64,000 nucleotides of DNA from Georgenia ruanii (GCF_009193175.1 NZ_VUKE01000014.1:1-64000), one strand, 5' to 3'. Numbered from the stretch's first letter, positions 46,020 to 55,075 are shown. Numbers and translations: made by a program. Notes: a model not told the origin generated them from the letters alone.

Positions 46020-48278
46020 TCACACCCCCGGGTCGGGCACCGGGGTGCCCGGGTCCATGCGGGGGCCGCGGCGCACCGTGCGCACCAGCCCCGCGACGAG
46101 CAGGACGACGAGGAGGCCGGCGACCACCGCCGTGCCCACGTTCTCCCAGTCCGCGCGCACCCGCACCGCCAGCTCGGCGGGCTCGCCCACCGGGTGGCCG
46201 GCGGGTGTGGTCAGCTTGATGCGCACCGGCAGGTTGCCGCTGCCGACGGCGCGCACCGGCACCTGGGCGGTGGCCTGGGAGTGCGCCGGGACGGTCAGCG
46301 GGACGCCCTCGCGGGCCTGCAGACGCGGGTCGTTGGGGTCGAGCTCGACCCGCACGGTGACGTCGACGCCGAGGTCGTTGCGCACGTGGACGGGGACGTT
46401 CGCCGAGGAGTTGATGAGGTTGAGGGTGGAGGACGGCATGGCCGCCACGGCGGTGCCCAGCCCGGCGACGTCGCGTCGCACCTGGCGGATCAGCCCGTCG
46501 CGCCCGGCCGGGTCCGCCCGCCAGGCCGCCGAGAGCACCGGTGCCAGGGCGTCGTCGACCGGGACGAGGAACGCCGCCGGGTCCGCGGTGGCGGTGGCGA
46601 AGGCGGCCGCCTCGTCCCGCGCCGCCCGCATGCGGGCCAGGTCCACGGCGCCCAGCTCCGCGGTTGAGACCTCCTCGTGGGGCAGCGGGCTGCGCCGCAG
46701 CGTCGAGGAGTCCAGGGCGAGGAGCTGGTCGAGGGTGGTCGGCCGCACCCACGGGGCGCTGGTCAGCGCCCCCAGCGTCCGACCGAGCGTGGCCGCGTCG
46801 CCCGTGAAGTCCCGGCCCAGCGCCAGCACGAGGGCGCGCGGGTCGCTCGGGCGTTCGCGGGCCACCACCGCGGTCTCGGCGAGCAGGAGCTGGCGGACGG
46901 TGAGGTCGTCCAGCGGGGCGGGGTCGGCCGCGGCGGCGGTGCGCGGCAGCAGCCGGCCGGCGAGGACGGCGGAGGCCCGCTCGTCCACGAGCACGGCGGG
47001 CAGGTCGGTGCCGTCGTCCATCGGGATGTCGGTGCGCGCCGACGGAGTGTAGGTGAGCTCGCCGGCCGGGGTCATGGCGCCGGCCGGCAGGACGACGGCG
47101 GAGGCGCCAGTGGCGGCGGCCAGCTCGGCGGTCTGCGCGTCCGGAACCCCCGCGGGCCAGGTGATGTCCGTGCGGGCCTGCACCCCGGCGTCGCGGAGAG
47201 CGGCAGTCGAGCGGGCGAGCGCCTGATCGAGGAGGTCCTCGCGGCCGGTGTGGGCGAGGGCGGCGACGTCGGCGTCGGCCCAGGGCAGGGCGGTGACCTC
47301 GCGGTCCCGGGTGCCCGCGGAGGCCGCGACCGCCGCCCGCAGGTCGCTGACCGCCTGGTCGGGCGGCTCCGCCTGCTCGCCCGTCGCGTCGGGGGCCTCC
47401 GAGCCCGCCGGGGGCTCGGAGGCGCCGATCCCCGGGGACGCAGCGGCCAGGAGCATGGGGTCGACGAACGTCGTCACCCCGGGCCGGTCGAGCGCCTTGA
47501 GCAGGGGACCGACGCGGGCCTCGGAGGCGGCGGCCAGCGAGCCGTCGCCCTCGGCGCGGGCGCGTTCGGCGGCGGTGGCCGTCACCGGGGCGAGGATGCC
47601 CACCGGGGTGGGCTGCACCTCGACGTCGGGGTACCAGAGCATGAAGGACCGGTCGGTGGCCTCGACCGGGTCGCCGGCGACGTCGTCGAGGGCCACCTCG
47701 ATGCCGCGCGGGCCCCAGGAGGTGTCGGTCAGCGGCAGGTCGGCGGCGGGGACCTCGAAGCTGAACGTGGTGCTCGCGCCGGCCGGGAGCCGCTCCGGCA
47801 GGTCCTCGCGGGCGACGACGACCGTGGAGAACACCGAGTCCGGCTCCAGCCACCGCTGCAGGGTGGTGCGCGAGATCGGGGTGGAGCGCTGGACGCGGAG
47901 GCGCAGCGTGGGGGCGGTGAGGTCCTCGGTCGTCCCGTTGGCCACCGTGCCGCTGACCGTCAGGGTCTGGTTCGGGCGCAGCACGGCGGGGGCGATGTCG
48001 GTGACGTCGACCGTGAGCTCGCCGGGGGTGGTCGTGTGGGCGGCCGGGGCGGCGCCCGTGGTCGTGCCGGCGCCCGCCGTGGTGGCCTCGTCGGCCCGCG
48101 CGGTCGGGGGGTCCGTCGCCGACGTGCCCGCGGTGGCGGCCTCGCGCGCATGCGGGGCGGCGTCCGGCGCAGCGGTCGGCGTGCCCGCGGCGTGCGCCGT
48201 CGCGGCCGGGCCGGCGAAGGCGGCCAGCGCCGCCGCCAGCGTGGCCACCGGGCGCGCCCACGCCCGCGCCCACCTCAT
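46020..48278 (-). CDS. DUF6049 family exported membrane-anchored protein
   Basis: The 752-residue protein has an N-terminal signal peptide (about 1-31) and a Thr/Ala-rich stretch. A large exported region contains immunoglobulin-like strands (ELTVDVTDIAPAVLRPNQTLTVSGTVANGTTEDL) and an alpha/beta part (LARSTAALRDAGVQARTDITWPAGV). A C-terminal transmembrane helix (about 715-737) is followed by a basic cytoplasmic end. The family sits between the NUDIX gene and murJ in actinobacteria, including M. tuberculosis Rv3909. The function is unknown. Co-transcription with murJ (4-bp gap region) and a 4-bp overlap with the NUDIX gene suggest a role in envelope assembly. Confidence 0.88.
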   Translation of the reverse strand: MRWARAWARPVATLAAALAAFAGPAATAHAAGTPTAAPDAAPHAREAATAGTSATDPPTARADEATTAGAGTTTGAAPAAHTTTPGELTVDVTDIAPAVLRPNQTLTVSGTVANGTTEDLTAPTLRLRVQRSTPISRTTLQRWLEPDSVFSTVVVAREDLPERLPAGASTTFSFEVPAADLPLTDTSWGPRGIEVALDDVAGDPVEATDRSFMLWYPDVEVQPTPVGILAPVTATAAERARAEGDGSLAAASEARVGPLLKALDRPGVTTFVDPMLLAAASPGIGASEPPAGSEAPDATGEQAEPPDQAVSDLRAAVAASAGTRDREVTALPWADADVAALAHTGREDLLDQALARSTAALRDAGVQARTDITWPAGVPDAQTAELAAATGASAVVLPAGAMTPAGELTYTPSARTDIPMDDGTDLPAVLVDERASAVLAGRLLPRTAAAADPAPLDDLTVRQLLLAETAVVARERPSDPRALVLALGRDFTGDAATLGRTLGALTSAPWVRPTTLDQLLALDSSTLRRSPLPHEEVSTAELGAVDLARMRAARDEAAAFATATADPAAFLVPVDDALAPVLSAAWRADPAGRDGLIRQVRRDVAGLGTAVAAMPSSTLNLINSSANVPVHVRNDLGVDVTVRVELDPNDPRLQAREGVPLTVPAHSQATAQVPVRAVGSGNLPVRIKLTTPAGHPVGEPAELAVRVRADWENVGTAVVAGLLVVLLVAGLVRTVRRGPRMDPGTPVPDPGV

Positions 48279-48799
48279 GCGCGACCGGCCAGCACGTCCC
48301 GCGCGGTGGCGACCACGCGACGCTCGTTCGGGTAGGCCAGCCGCGAGGCCACCTCGTCCAGCCCCACCCAGGCCACGTCCTCGGCCTCGTGGTCGGGGTC
48401 GTTCTCGGTGGTCAGCTCCCCGCCGGTGGCCTCGAGCAGGAAGTGGTGCACCACCTTGTGCACCCGCCGGTCGGTGCCGGCGAACCAGTAGTCGATGGTG
48501 GCGAGGTGGCGCAGGATGCGCCCGTTGATGCCCGTCTCCTCGGCGATCTCGCGGACCGCGGCCTCCTCGGGGGTCTCCTGCCCCTCGAGGTGGCCCTTGG
48601 GCAGGCACCACTCCAGCCGGCCGGCCCGGTTGCGCCGCGCGATGACGGCGGTGACCGCCCGGCCGTCGACGACGTCGACCACCAGACCCCCCGCGGAGGT
48701 CTCGTCCACCACCGGCAGGGCGCTGCCGCGGGCATTCGCCGGCCGCACCCGGGGTGGCCGCGGCACCCGGGGGCGCGGCACAGGGAATACGGCAGGCAT
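48275..48799 (-). CDS. NUDIX hydrolase
   Basis: The 174-residue protein contains a full NUDIX box, GHLEGQETPEEAAVREIAEETGI, with the metal-binding REIAEE core. An N-terminal Pro/Arg-rich extension of about 25 residues precedes it. It resembles actinobacterial MutT-like proteins (Rv3908 type) that hydrolyse nucleoside diphosphate-linked compounds; the substrate cannot be read. It is the first gene of the NUDIX-DUF6049-murJ unit and divergent from the tRNA nucleotidyltransferase gene, which is the conserved actinobacterial arrangement. Confidence 0.9.
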   Translation of the reverse strand: MPAVFPVPRPRVPRPPRVRPANARGSALPVVDETSAGGLVVDVVDGRAVTAVIARRNRAGRLEWCLPKGHLEGQETPEEAAVREIAEETGINGRILRHLATIDYWFAGTDRRVHKVVHHFLLEATGGELTTENDPDHEAEDVAWVGLDEVASRLAYPNERRVVATARDVLAGRA

Positions 48800-48871
48800 G
48801 TGGCCACTGTAATGATCCGGGCACGACACCGGCGTGTGGGCTGCGCCGGAGCGGCGTGGCACGCTTGGTCG

Positions 48872-50335
48872 GTGCCCAGCCCCGACCGCTCCGCGACCAC
48901 CGACACCCTCGCCGACCTCCAGCGCCGGGCCCAGGCCTCGCTGGCGAGCCTGCCCCCGGAGGTCACCGAGCTGGGGCACGTCTTCGCCGGCGCCGGGCAC
49001 GAGCTGGCGCTGGTCGGCGGGCCGGTGCGGGACGCCTTTCTCGGTGAGGTTTCCCACGACCTCGACTTCACCACCTCCGCCCGTCCGGACGAGACCGAGC
49101 GGCTGCTGAGCCGGTGGGCCGACGCCCACTGGGACATCGGCAAGGAGTACGGGACCATCGGCGCCCGCAAGGGGGACGTCGTCGTCGAGGTGACCACCTA
49201 TCGCACCGAGGCCTACGAGGTCGGCTCGCGCAAGCCCGCCGTCAGCTACGGCGACACCCTCGAGGGGGACCTCACCCGCCGCGACTTCACCGTCAACGCC
49301 ATGGCGGTGCGGCTGCCCTCCCTCGAGCTGGTCGACCCCACCGGCGGCATGCGCGACCTCGGCGACCACCTCCTGCGCACCCCGGTCACCGCCACCCAGT
49401 CTTTCGACGACGACCCGCTCCGCATCATGCGGGCCGCCCGGTTCACCGCCCAGCTCGGCTTCGACGTCGACCCCGACGTCATGCGCGCGATGACGGACAT
49501 GGCCGGCCGGCTGGAGATCGTCTCCGCCGAGCGGGTCCGGGCGGAGCTGGAGCGGTTGCTGCTCTCGCGTTCGCCCCGGCGCGGGCTCGAGCTCATGGTC
49601 TACACCGGGGTGGCCGACGTCGTCCTGCCCGAGCTGGCGCAGCTGCAGCAGACGGTCGACGAGCACAAGCGGCACAAGGACGTGTACGAGCACACCCTCA
49701 CCGTGCTCGACCAGGCCATCGCCATGGAGACCGGGCCGGACGGGCCGGTGCCCGGCCCGGACCTCGTGCTGCGGCTGGCGGCGGTCATGCACGACGTCGG
49801 CAAGCCGGCCACCCGCCGGTTCGAGCCGGGCGGCGGGGTGAGCTTCCACCACCACGAGCTCGTCGGCGCCAAGCTCACCGCCCGGCGGCTCAAGGCGCTG
49901 CGGTTCGACAAGCAGACGATCAAGGACGTCAGCCGCCTGGTCGAGCTGCACCTGCGCTTCCACGGCTACGGCGACGGCGTGTGGACCGACTCGGCGGTGC
50001 GGCGCTACGTCACCGACGCCGGCCCGCTGCTCGAGCGGCTGCACCGCCTCACTCGCGCCGACTGCACCACCCGCAACCAGCGCAAGGCGATGCGCCTGGC
50101 GGCCGCCTACGACGACCTCGAGGAACGGATCGTCCGGCTCAAGGAGCACGAGCAGCTCAAGGCCATCCGTCCCGAGCTCGACGGCCGGCAGATTATGACG
50201 ATCCTCGGCATCCCGGCCGGGCCGGTGGTGGGCGAGGCCTACGCGTTCCTGCTCGACCTGCGCATGGAGCGCGGGCCGCTGGGCGAGGACGCCGCCCGCG
50301 AGGCGCTGCTGGCCTGGTGGGCCGCCCGGGACTGA
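48872..50335 (+). CDS. cca: CCA-adding tRNA nucleotidyltransferase with HD domain
   Basis: The 487-residue enzyme adds or repairs the 3' CCA of tRNAs. The class II nucleotidyltransferase head has LVGGPVRDAFLGEVSHDLDFTT with the catalytic Asp-x-Asp. RRDFTVNAMAVRL, RIMRAARF and AERVRAELERLL follow. A C-terminal HD domain (KDVYEHTLTVLDQA; MHDVGKPAT) resembles a metal phosphohydrolase. The GTG at 48872 lacks an obvious ribosome site, so the mRNA may be leaderless. The tRNA genes here do not encode a complete CCA, so the enzyme is needed. Confidence 0.95.
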   Translation: MPSPDRSATTDTLADLQRRAQASLASLPPEVTELGHVFAGAGHELALVGGPVRDAFLGEVSHDLDFTTSARPDETERLLSRWADAHWDIGKEYGTIGARKGDVVVEVTTYRTEAYEVGSRKPAVSYGDTLEGDLTRRDFTVNAMAVRLPSLELVDPTGGMRDLGDHLLRTPVTATQSFDDDPLRIMRAARFTAQLGFDVDPDVMRAMTDMAGRLEIVSAERVRAELERLLLSRSPRRGLELMVYTGVADVVLPELAQLQQTVDEHKRHKDVYEHTLTVLDQAIAMETGPDGPVPGPDLVLRLAAVMHDVGKPATRRFEPGGGVSFHHHELVGAKLTARRLKALRFDKQTIKDVSRLVELHLRFHGYGDGVWTDSAVRRYVTDAGPLLERLHRLTRADCTTRNQRKAMRLAAAYDDLEERIVRLKEHEQLKAIRPELDGRQIMTILGIPAGPVVGEAYAFLLDLRMERGPLGEDAAREALLAWWAARD

Positions 50336-50345
50336 GCCGAGCCCC

Positions 50346-51659
50346 TCAGGGCAGCTCCGTGCCCGGCACCGGGACGGGCCGGTCGTGCACCCGGGCGGTG
50401 CCGGCGCGGTAGGCCGCCGCCACCGCCACGTACACGAGCGTGAGGGCGGCGAACACGCCCCGTGACCAGCCGGTGTCCGGCAGCACCGCGGCGGCCAGCG
50501 CGGCGGCCCCGACGAACGCCGCGTTGTAGAGGACGTCGTAGAGGGCGAAGGCGCGGCCGCGGTAGGCGTCGTCGGTGTCACGCTGGACGATGGTGTCTAC
50601 CGCGATCTTCGCGCCCTGCACCCCCAGGCCCATGAGCACCGCCGCGACCATGATGGCCGCACGCTGCGCGGAGAGGGCCAGCAGCGCCTGGCTCACCCCG
50701 GCGATGCCCAGGCACACCACGATCCAGGCCGAGGGTCGCATCCGCTCGTGCGCGATCGGCGTGAGGACGATCGCCAGCCCGTTGCCCGCGAAGGAGACGC
50801 CGGTCAGCAGCGCGAAGGTCTTCAGCCCGGCGGAGGCGTCCGCCGGGTTCGACAGCAGGTTGCGCGACATCAGCAGCAGGGCGATGAAGTTGACGCCGTA
50901 GAGGAACCGGTGGGACGCCATGACCCCCAGCGCCATGCCGGGGGTGCGCCGGGTCACGAGGTAGCGGGCGCCGTCGACCATGTCCCCGGCCGTGGCCCGC
51001 ACGTCGCGCCACAGCCGGCCCGGGCCGGAGCGGTGCGCCGGCCCGAGCTGGTCGCGCCCGAGGCGCAGCGCCAGCAGGGAGGCGGCGCCGAAGAGCACGG
51101 CCGCGGTGGCGAGCACCAGGCCGTCCTTGCCCGGCCCGGCGGGGACGAGGAGGTTGATGAGGAACCCCAGCGCCCCACCGACGACGGCGGAGACCGCACC
51201 CAGGGTGGGCGTGAGGGTGTTGGCCATGAGCAGCAGGTCCGCCGGCACCACCCGGGGCAGGCCGGCGGAGAGCGCGGAGAGCAGGAACCGGTTGACGCCC
51301 AGGGTGACCAGGGCGAGCACGTAGACCGGCACGCCGACGCCCGTCGTGGCCATGAGGACCGCGAGCACGAGCCCGAGCACCACCCGCAGCGCGTTCCCGA
51401 GGAGGAGCACCTGTCGGCGGCGCCATCGGTCCAGCAGCGGCCCGGCGAAGGGGCCCACCACCGTGAAGGGCAGGAGCAGCACCGCGAACGCTGCGGCGAC
51501 GCTGGCCGCCGTCGCCATGTTCTGCGGGTTGAAGAAGAACAAGGTGGCCAGGCCCACCTGGAACATCCCGTCGCCGCACTGGGAGACCAGGCGGACCGCG
51601 AACAGCTTACGGAAGTCGCGGTGGACGGCGACCGTGCGCAGGTCGGACAGGACGCTCAT
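50346..51659 (-). CDS. Major facilitator superfamily transporter
   Basis: This 437-residue polytopic protein has about 12 hydrophobic helices. It carries the MFS loop motif between helices 2 and 3 (GPFAGPLLDRWRRRQVLLLGN) and a long central cytoplasmic loop with GRLWRDVRATAGDMVDGARYL. It resembles actinobacterial efflux-type MFS proteins of the MefA/EntS group. The substrate is unknown. It converges with cca with a 10-bp gap, and no terminator hairpin is evident between them. Confidence 0.88.
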   Translation of the reverse strand: MSVLSDLRTVAVHRDFRKLFAVRLVSQCGDGMFQVGLATLFFFNPQNMATAASVAAAFAVLLLPFTVVGPFAGPLLDRWRRRQVLLLGNALRVVLGLVLAVLMATTGVGVPVYVLALVTLGVNRFLLSALSAGLPRVVPADLLLMANTLTPTLGAVSAVVGGALGFLINLLVPAGPGKDGLVLATAAVLFGAASLLALRLGRDQLGPAHRSGPGRLWRDVRATAGDMVDGARYLVTRRTPGMALGVMASHRFLYGVNFIALLLMSRNLLSNPADASAGLKTFALLTGVSFAGNGLAIVLTPIAHERMRPSAWIVVCLGIAGVSQALLALSAQRAAIMVAAVLMGLGVQGAKIAVDTIVQRDTDDAYRGRAFALYDVLYNAAFVGAAALAAAVLPDTGWSRGVFAALTLVYVAVAAAYRAGTARVHDRPVPVPGTELP

Positions 51660-51883
51660 CGGCAGGCGGCGGGGATCGGCACCGATGCAGGCTATCCGAC
51701 GGCGTGCCGGTCGCCGCCGTGGGCTGGCGACGTGCGCTCGCGCAGCACCCCGGCGCGCGCAAGCTCCGCTACCGGCTCGGGCGCCGCGGAGCGCGGCGCC
51801 CGGCGGTGTGGGCGGAGGGGCCCGGACCGGCCGCAGTTTTGGGGGCCTGGCGGCCGGCCCGGGCGTTCGTGGGGCCCTACGGC

Positions 51884-52060
51884 CTACGCACGGGTCTCGC
51901 CGCACCTCGTGCACGCGCTGAGCGTGAGGCTGCTGAACCCGATGCGCTCCTCGTGCCAGTGGTGGCCGAGCACGTAGCACCGCGCGTTGGGCTGCCGGTC
52001 GATCAGCGGCACCGCCGTCGACGACATGCCCGTCTCTGTCTCCTGCTCGGTCGCGCTCAC
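51884..52060 (-). CDS. Small zinc-ribbon-like protein
   Basis: The 58-residue protein starts at a GTG (52060) whose last three bases overlap the stop of the upstream chaplin-like gene, implying translational coupling. An inner ATG at residue 12 (MSSTAVPLIDRQP) is an alternative. Cys and His residues are arranged as CYVLGHHWHEERIGF and CTRCGE, suggesting a single treble-clef or ribbon zinc site. Similar short proteins occur in phages and actinobacteria with unknown function. Its tie to a surface-protein gene is odd for a cytoplasmic zinc protein. Confidence 0.6.
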   Translation of the reverse strand: MSATEQETETGMSSTAVPLIDRQPNARCYVLGHHWHEERIGFSSLTLSACTRCGETRA

Positions 52061-53043
52061 GGCGCCGCCGCCATCTGCTGGTGCAGGAGCGCGCCGCCAC
52101 CCGCCAGGAGCAGCAGCACGCCGAGCACCGCCACCCACCACGGCTCGAAGCCGGTGGCGGCCAGGTGGGCCGTGTCGGCGCCTGCTGGAACGCCGGTGCC
52201 TGCCGCGACGAGCCCGGCCGAACCGAGCGGCGTCGTGATTTGCTCGCCGAGCGGGGCTGCACCGCCGGCGCCCGCGGTGGCCGCGGCGTCATCGGTGGCC
52301 GCCGAGCGCCCACCGGTGATGGCGGCGTCGCCGAGGACCCCGGCGGCGACACCCCGGATGGTGACCGGTGCCTGGACGGGGGCGGCGACGGTGGCGCCGT
52401 CGAGGGCCCCGGCGAGGGGCGGGTCCGCCGTCGTGGTGTCGGTGGTGGTGATCTGCGAGGTGGTTGCCGGGCTGGTCGGTGCCGACCCCGTGGCGGCGTC
52501 GCCCAGGACACCGACGGCCGAGCCACCGATGGTGACCGGTGCCTGGACGGGTGCGGCGACGGTGGCGCTGTCGAGGACCCCGGCGAGGACCCGGGCGGCG
52601 TCGCCATCGTTGGCGGCATCGGTGTCGTTGATCGTGGCGGTCGTGCTGGTCGCGTTCTGGGAGGGGCCGCCGGTGGCGGTGGCGTCTCCGAGGACCCCGG
52701 CGGCGACACCCCCGATGGTGACCGGTGCCTGGACGGGTGCGGCGACGGTGGCGCCGTCGTCGAGTACTCCGGCGAGGGCCGGGTCCGCCGTCGTGCTGTC
52801 GGTGGTGGTGATCTGCGAGGTGGTTGCCGGGCTGGTCGGGGCCGACCCCGTGGCGGCGTCGCCGAGGACGCCGACGGCGATGCCGTCGACCGACACGGGC
52901 GCCTGGACCGGGGCGACGACGGTCACGCCGTCGCTCGCGGTCGAGGTGCTCGCGCCGTCCGCCTGGGCCGTTGCGGCACCGACGATCACGAGCCCGCCGG
53001 TCATGAGCGCCGTCTCCAACGCTCGCCGAATGACGATGTGCAT
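52057..53043 (-). CDS. Chaplin-related repeat surface protein with LAXTG sorting signal
   Basis: The 328-residue secreted protein has a signal peptide at about 1-28. Four repeats follow, APVQAPVxxxGxAxGVLGDA, starting near residues 44, 102, 164 and 221, separated by Thr/Ser/Ala-rich spacers. Repeats 1 and 3 share an extended downstream block (TGSAPTSPATTSQITTTD). The repeat core resembles Streptomyces chaplin domains, but the two chaplin cysteines are missing. The C-terminus has LAATG (294-298), a hydrophobic helix and a short tail, a class E sortase-type signal, although the tail lacks Lys/Arg. No sortase gene is in the window. The ATG at 53043 has AGGAGA upstream. Confidence 0.78.
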   Translation of the reverse strand: MHIVIRRALETALMTGGLVIVGAATAQADGASTSTASDGVTVVAPVQAPVSVDGIAVGVLGDAATGSAPTSPATTSQITTTDSTTADPALAGVLDDGATVAAPVQAPVTIGGVAAGVLGDATATGGPSQNATSTTATINDTDAANDGDAARVLAGVLDSATVAAPVQAPVTIGGSAVGVLGDAATGSAPTSPATTSQITTTDTTTADPPLAGALDGATVAAPVQAPVTIRGVAAGVLGDAAITGGRSAATDDAAATAGAGGAAPLGEQITTPLGSAGLVAAGTGVPAGADTAHLAATGFEPWWVAVLGVLLLLAGGGALLHQQMAAAP

Positions 53044-53119
53044 GGCTGATCTCCTGACGTGGGTAGGACGCGCGGGGCGCGCGAGAGGCATGCCGGCGCG
53101 TTGCCGGCGGCGCCTCGCC

Positions 53120-54193
53120 TCAGTCAGGAGCGACCGCGACGTCGAGGACGACGTCCTGGGGAAGCGTGTGGACGAGGTCCGGGCTGCGCGTGCACGCAAG
53201 CCCGCTCGACGAGGACGAATGGAGGATCGAGCCGGGATCGTGCCCACCGCCGACACCGCTCGCGGAGCCTGCCCCCGCCCCGCCGCCCGGCGAGCCGTTC
53301 GGGGCGGCCGAGGGCACAGGTGCACCGGCTGGGGGAGCGGGGGTGAGGGCCGGGACAGAGGCGCCCGCCGGGCGGTCGTCCAGGGCCGTCGCACGAAGCG
53401 GCTCACTCGTCGGGCGGAACGTCTCCGGCCGGCTCGTCAGCAGCGGCGTCAGCGCGGGCGGCTGCTCCGCGCCGACGGCGAGCCCGGCGGGAGGGAGCGG
53501 CGCCGCCGGCGTCGCCCGCACGGCGGGGGTGCCGTCGGGCGCGGGGCGCGCGGCGTCCTCCACGACCGGGGCGAGAGGGGGTCCGATGATCGGGTCGACG
53601 GCGCCGACCACCGGTGCGACGACGTCGATCGCCGGTCGGGCCGCGCCGACGACCGGCTCGATCGCGCCGACGACGGGCCGGGCGGCGCCGACCGCCGGCT
53701 CGAGCACGGCGATGACGGGCGCGACCGCACCGACGGCCGGCCGCACGACGTCGGTCGCTGCCCCGACGACCGGCTGCGCCACGGGTGCCAGCGAGGAAGC
53801 GACGGGCTGGACGGCACCGTCGACGACCGGCTTCAGCACGTGGCGTCCGACCGGCACGACCACCTCGTCCACCACCGGGGCCACGACGGCATCGTCGGCC
53901 GGCGCCGTCACTGTCTCGGTGACAGTGAGCACCCGCTCCGCGACCGGTGCGGCCACTCGCTCGGTCACCGGCTGCACGACGGCCTGGGTCACCGGATTCG
54001 CGGCGGCGACACGGGTGATGACCTGCCCCAGCCCCGCGCCGCCCTCGCCGTCGTCGGCGGACGCCAACGAGGCGAGCGCCGTCCCGGCGAGGCTCATCGC
54101 GACGCCACCGCAGAGGCCGAGCAGCGTGCGCACGACCCAGCGGCCGAGGCGGTTCCTCCCGCCCTCGTCCCGGTGATCGTGCGTAGCTGCCAT
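53120..54193 (-). CDS. Exported Pro/Val/Ala-rich repeat protein
   Basis: This is a 357-residue protein of unknown function. A cytoplasmic start rich in charges is followed by a hydrophobic helix with a likely signal cleavage (about 18-46, LLGLCGGVAMSLAGTALASLASADD). Residues about 65-230 consist of degenerate 8-11 residue repeats built on APVV-G-A-x-x-PV. The rest is Pro/Ala/Gly-rich with a distinct end (DLVHTLPQDVVLDVAVAPD). There is no membrane anchor at the C-terminus. I choose the second ATG (54193) because GGAGGGTGGG lies directly before it; an ATG at 54205 is possible. It lies 76 bp upstream of the chaplin-like gene in the same direction. Confidence 0.7.
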   Translation of the reverse strand: MAATHDHRDEGGRNRLGRWVVRTLLGLCGGVAMSLAGTALASLASADDGEGGAGLGQVITRVAAANPVTQAVVQPVTERVAAPVAERVLTVTETVTAPADDAVVAPVVDEVVVPVGRHVLKPVVDGAVQPVASSLAPVAQPVVGAATDVVRPAVGAVAPVIAVLEPAVGAARPVVGAIEPVVGAARPAIDVVAPVVGAVDPIIGPPLAPVVEDAARPAPDGTPAVRATPAAPLPPAGLAVGAEQPPALTPLLTSRPETFRPTSEPLRATALDDRPAGASVPALTPAPPAGAPVPSAAPNGSPGGGAGAGSASGVGGGHDPGSILHSSSSSGLACTRSPDLVHTLPQDVVLDVAVAPD

Positions 54194-54331
54194 CCCACCC
54201 TCCATGTGAGGTCACTCACACGGTACGGGGATATGTCCGATCCGCAACCGATATGGGCTCCTGTCCCGCCGGAGCCGGCGCCCCGTGGCGAAGCTCCCAC
54301 GCCGGCCCGCCGACGTCCGTAGGCTCCCCGC

Positions 54332-55075
54332 ATGCCGACGACGATCATCACCGGAGGCACCCGCGGCATCGGGCTCGCCACCGCCACGGCCCTCGCGGCG
54401 AGCGGGCACGACCTCGTGCTGGCCTTCCACCGGGACGACGACGCCGCCGCACGCGCCGCCGACCTCGTCCGCCGGGCCGGGCGGGGATGCCTGACCGTCC
54501 AGGCGGACGTGACGGTCGACGACGACGTCGCGCGCCTCTTCGCGGCGGCCCGGCAGAAGTTCGGACAGGTCACGGGGTTGGTGAACAACGCCGGCGCCAC
54601 CGCGCACATCGGTGATCTCGCCGACACGCCCCCTGACGTCGTGCGCCGCGTGATCGAGGTGAACCTCGTCGGGGCGGTGCTGTGCGCGCGCGCCGCCGCC
54701 CGGGTCATGTCGCTCAGGCGGGGCGGAGCGGGCGGCGCGATCGTCAACGTCTCGTCCGCCGCGGCGACGCTGGGCAGCCCGCACGAGTACGTCCACTACG
54801 CCGCCGCCAAGGCGGGGGTCGACGCGCTCACGGTGGGGCTCGCGAAGGAGCTCGCGGGCGAGGGCGTCCGGGTCAACGCCATCGCGCCCGGCATCGTGCG
54901 CACCGGCATCCACGCCGCGGCCGGTGAGCCGGGGCGGGCCGATCGGGCGGCGGCCCGCATCCCGCTGGGGCGGGCGGGGGAGCCGGCGGAGGTGAGCGGC
55001 GCCATCCGGTGGCTGCTGAGCGACGAGGCCAGCTACGTCAGCGGGGCCGTGCTCCGGATCTCGGGCGCCCTGTGA
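54332..55075 (+). CDS. Short-chain dehydrogenase/reductase (SDR)
   Basis: The 247-residue classical SDR has the nucleotide-binding motif TGGTRGIG near the N-terminus, NNAG, the catalytic Ser in NVSSAAAT, and YxxxK as YAAAK. The C-terminal ASYVSGAVLRISGA is typical of FabG-like oxidoreductases. NADP preference is suggested by the Arg after TGG-T. The substrate is unknown. The last codons and stop lie in the first unit of an 18-bp tandem repeat. Confidence 0.93.
   Translation: MPTTIITGGTRGIGLATATALAASGHDLVLAFHRDDDAAARAADLVRRAGRGCLTVQADVTVDDDVARLFAAARQKFGQVTGLVNNAGATAHIGDLADTPPDVVRRVIEVNLVGAVLCARAAARVMSLRRGGAGGAIVNVSSAAATLGSPHEYVHYAAAKAGVDALTVGLAKELAGEGVRVNAIAPGIVRTGIHAAAGEPGRADRAAARIPLGRAGEPAEVSGAIRWLLSDEASYVSGAVLRISGAL

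Noticed and set aside
41713..47052. A 1,779-codon plus-strand reading frame opposite trxB and murJ
   Set aside because: It is an antisense shadow caused by third-position GC bias, with no ribosome site or domain.
41953..48273. A single 2,106-codon minus-strand reading frame
   Set aside because: Only the part from 46017 down encodes MurJ. The upstream part is an out-of-frame shadow of the DUF6049 gene, kept open by GC-rich codon bias.
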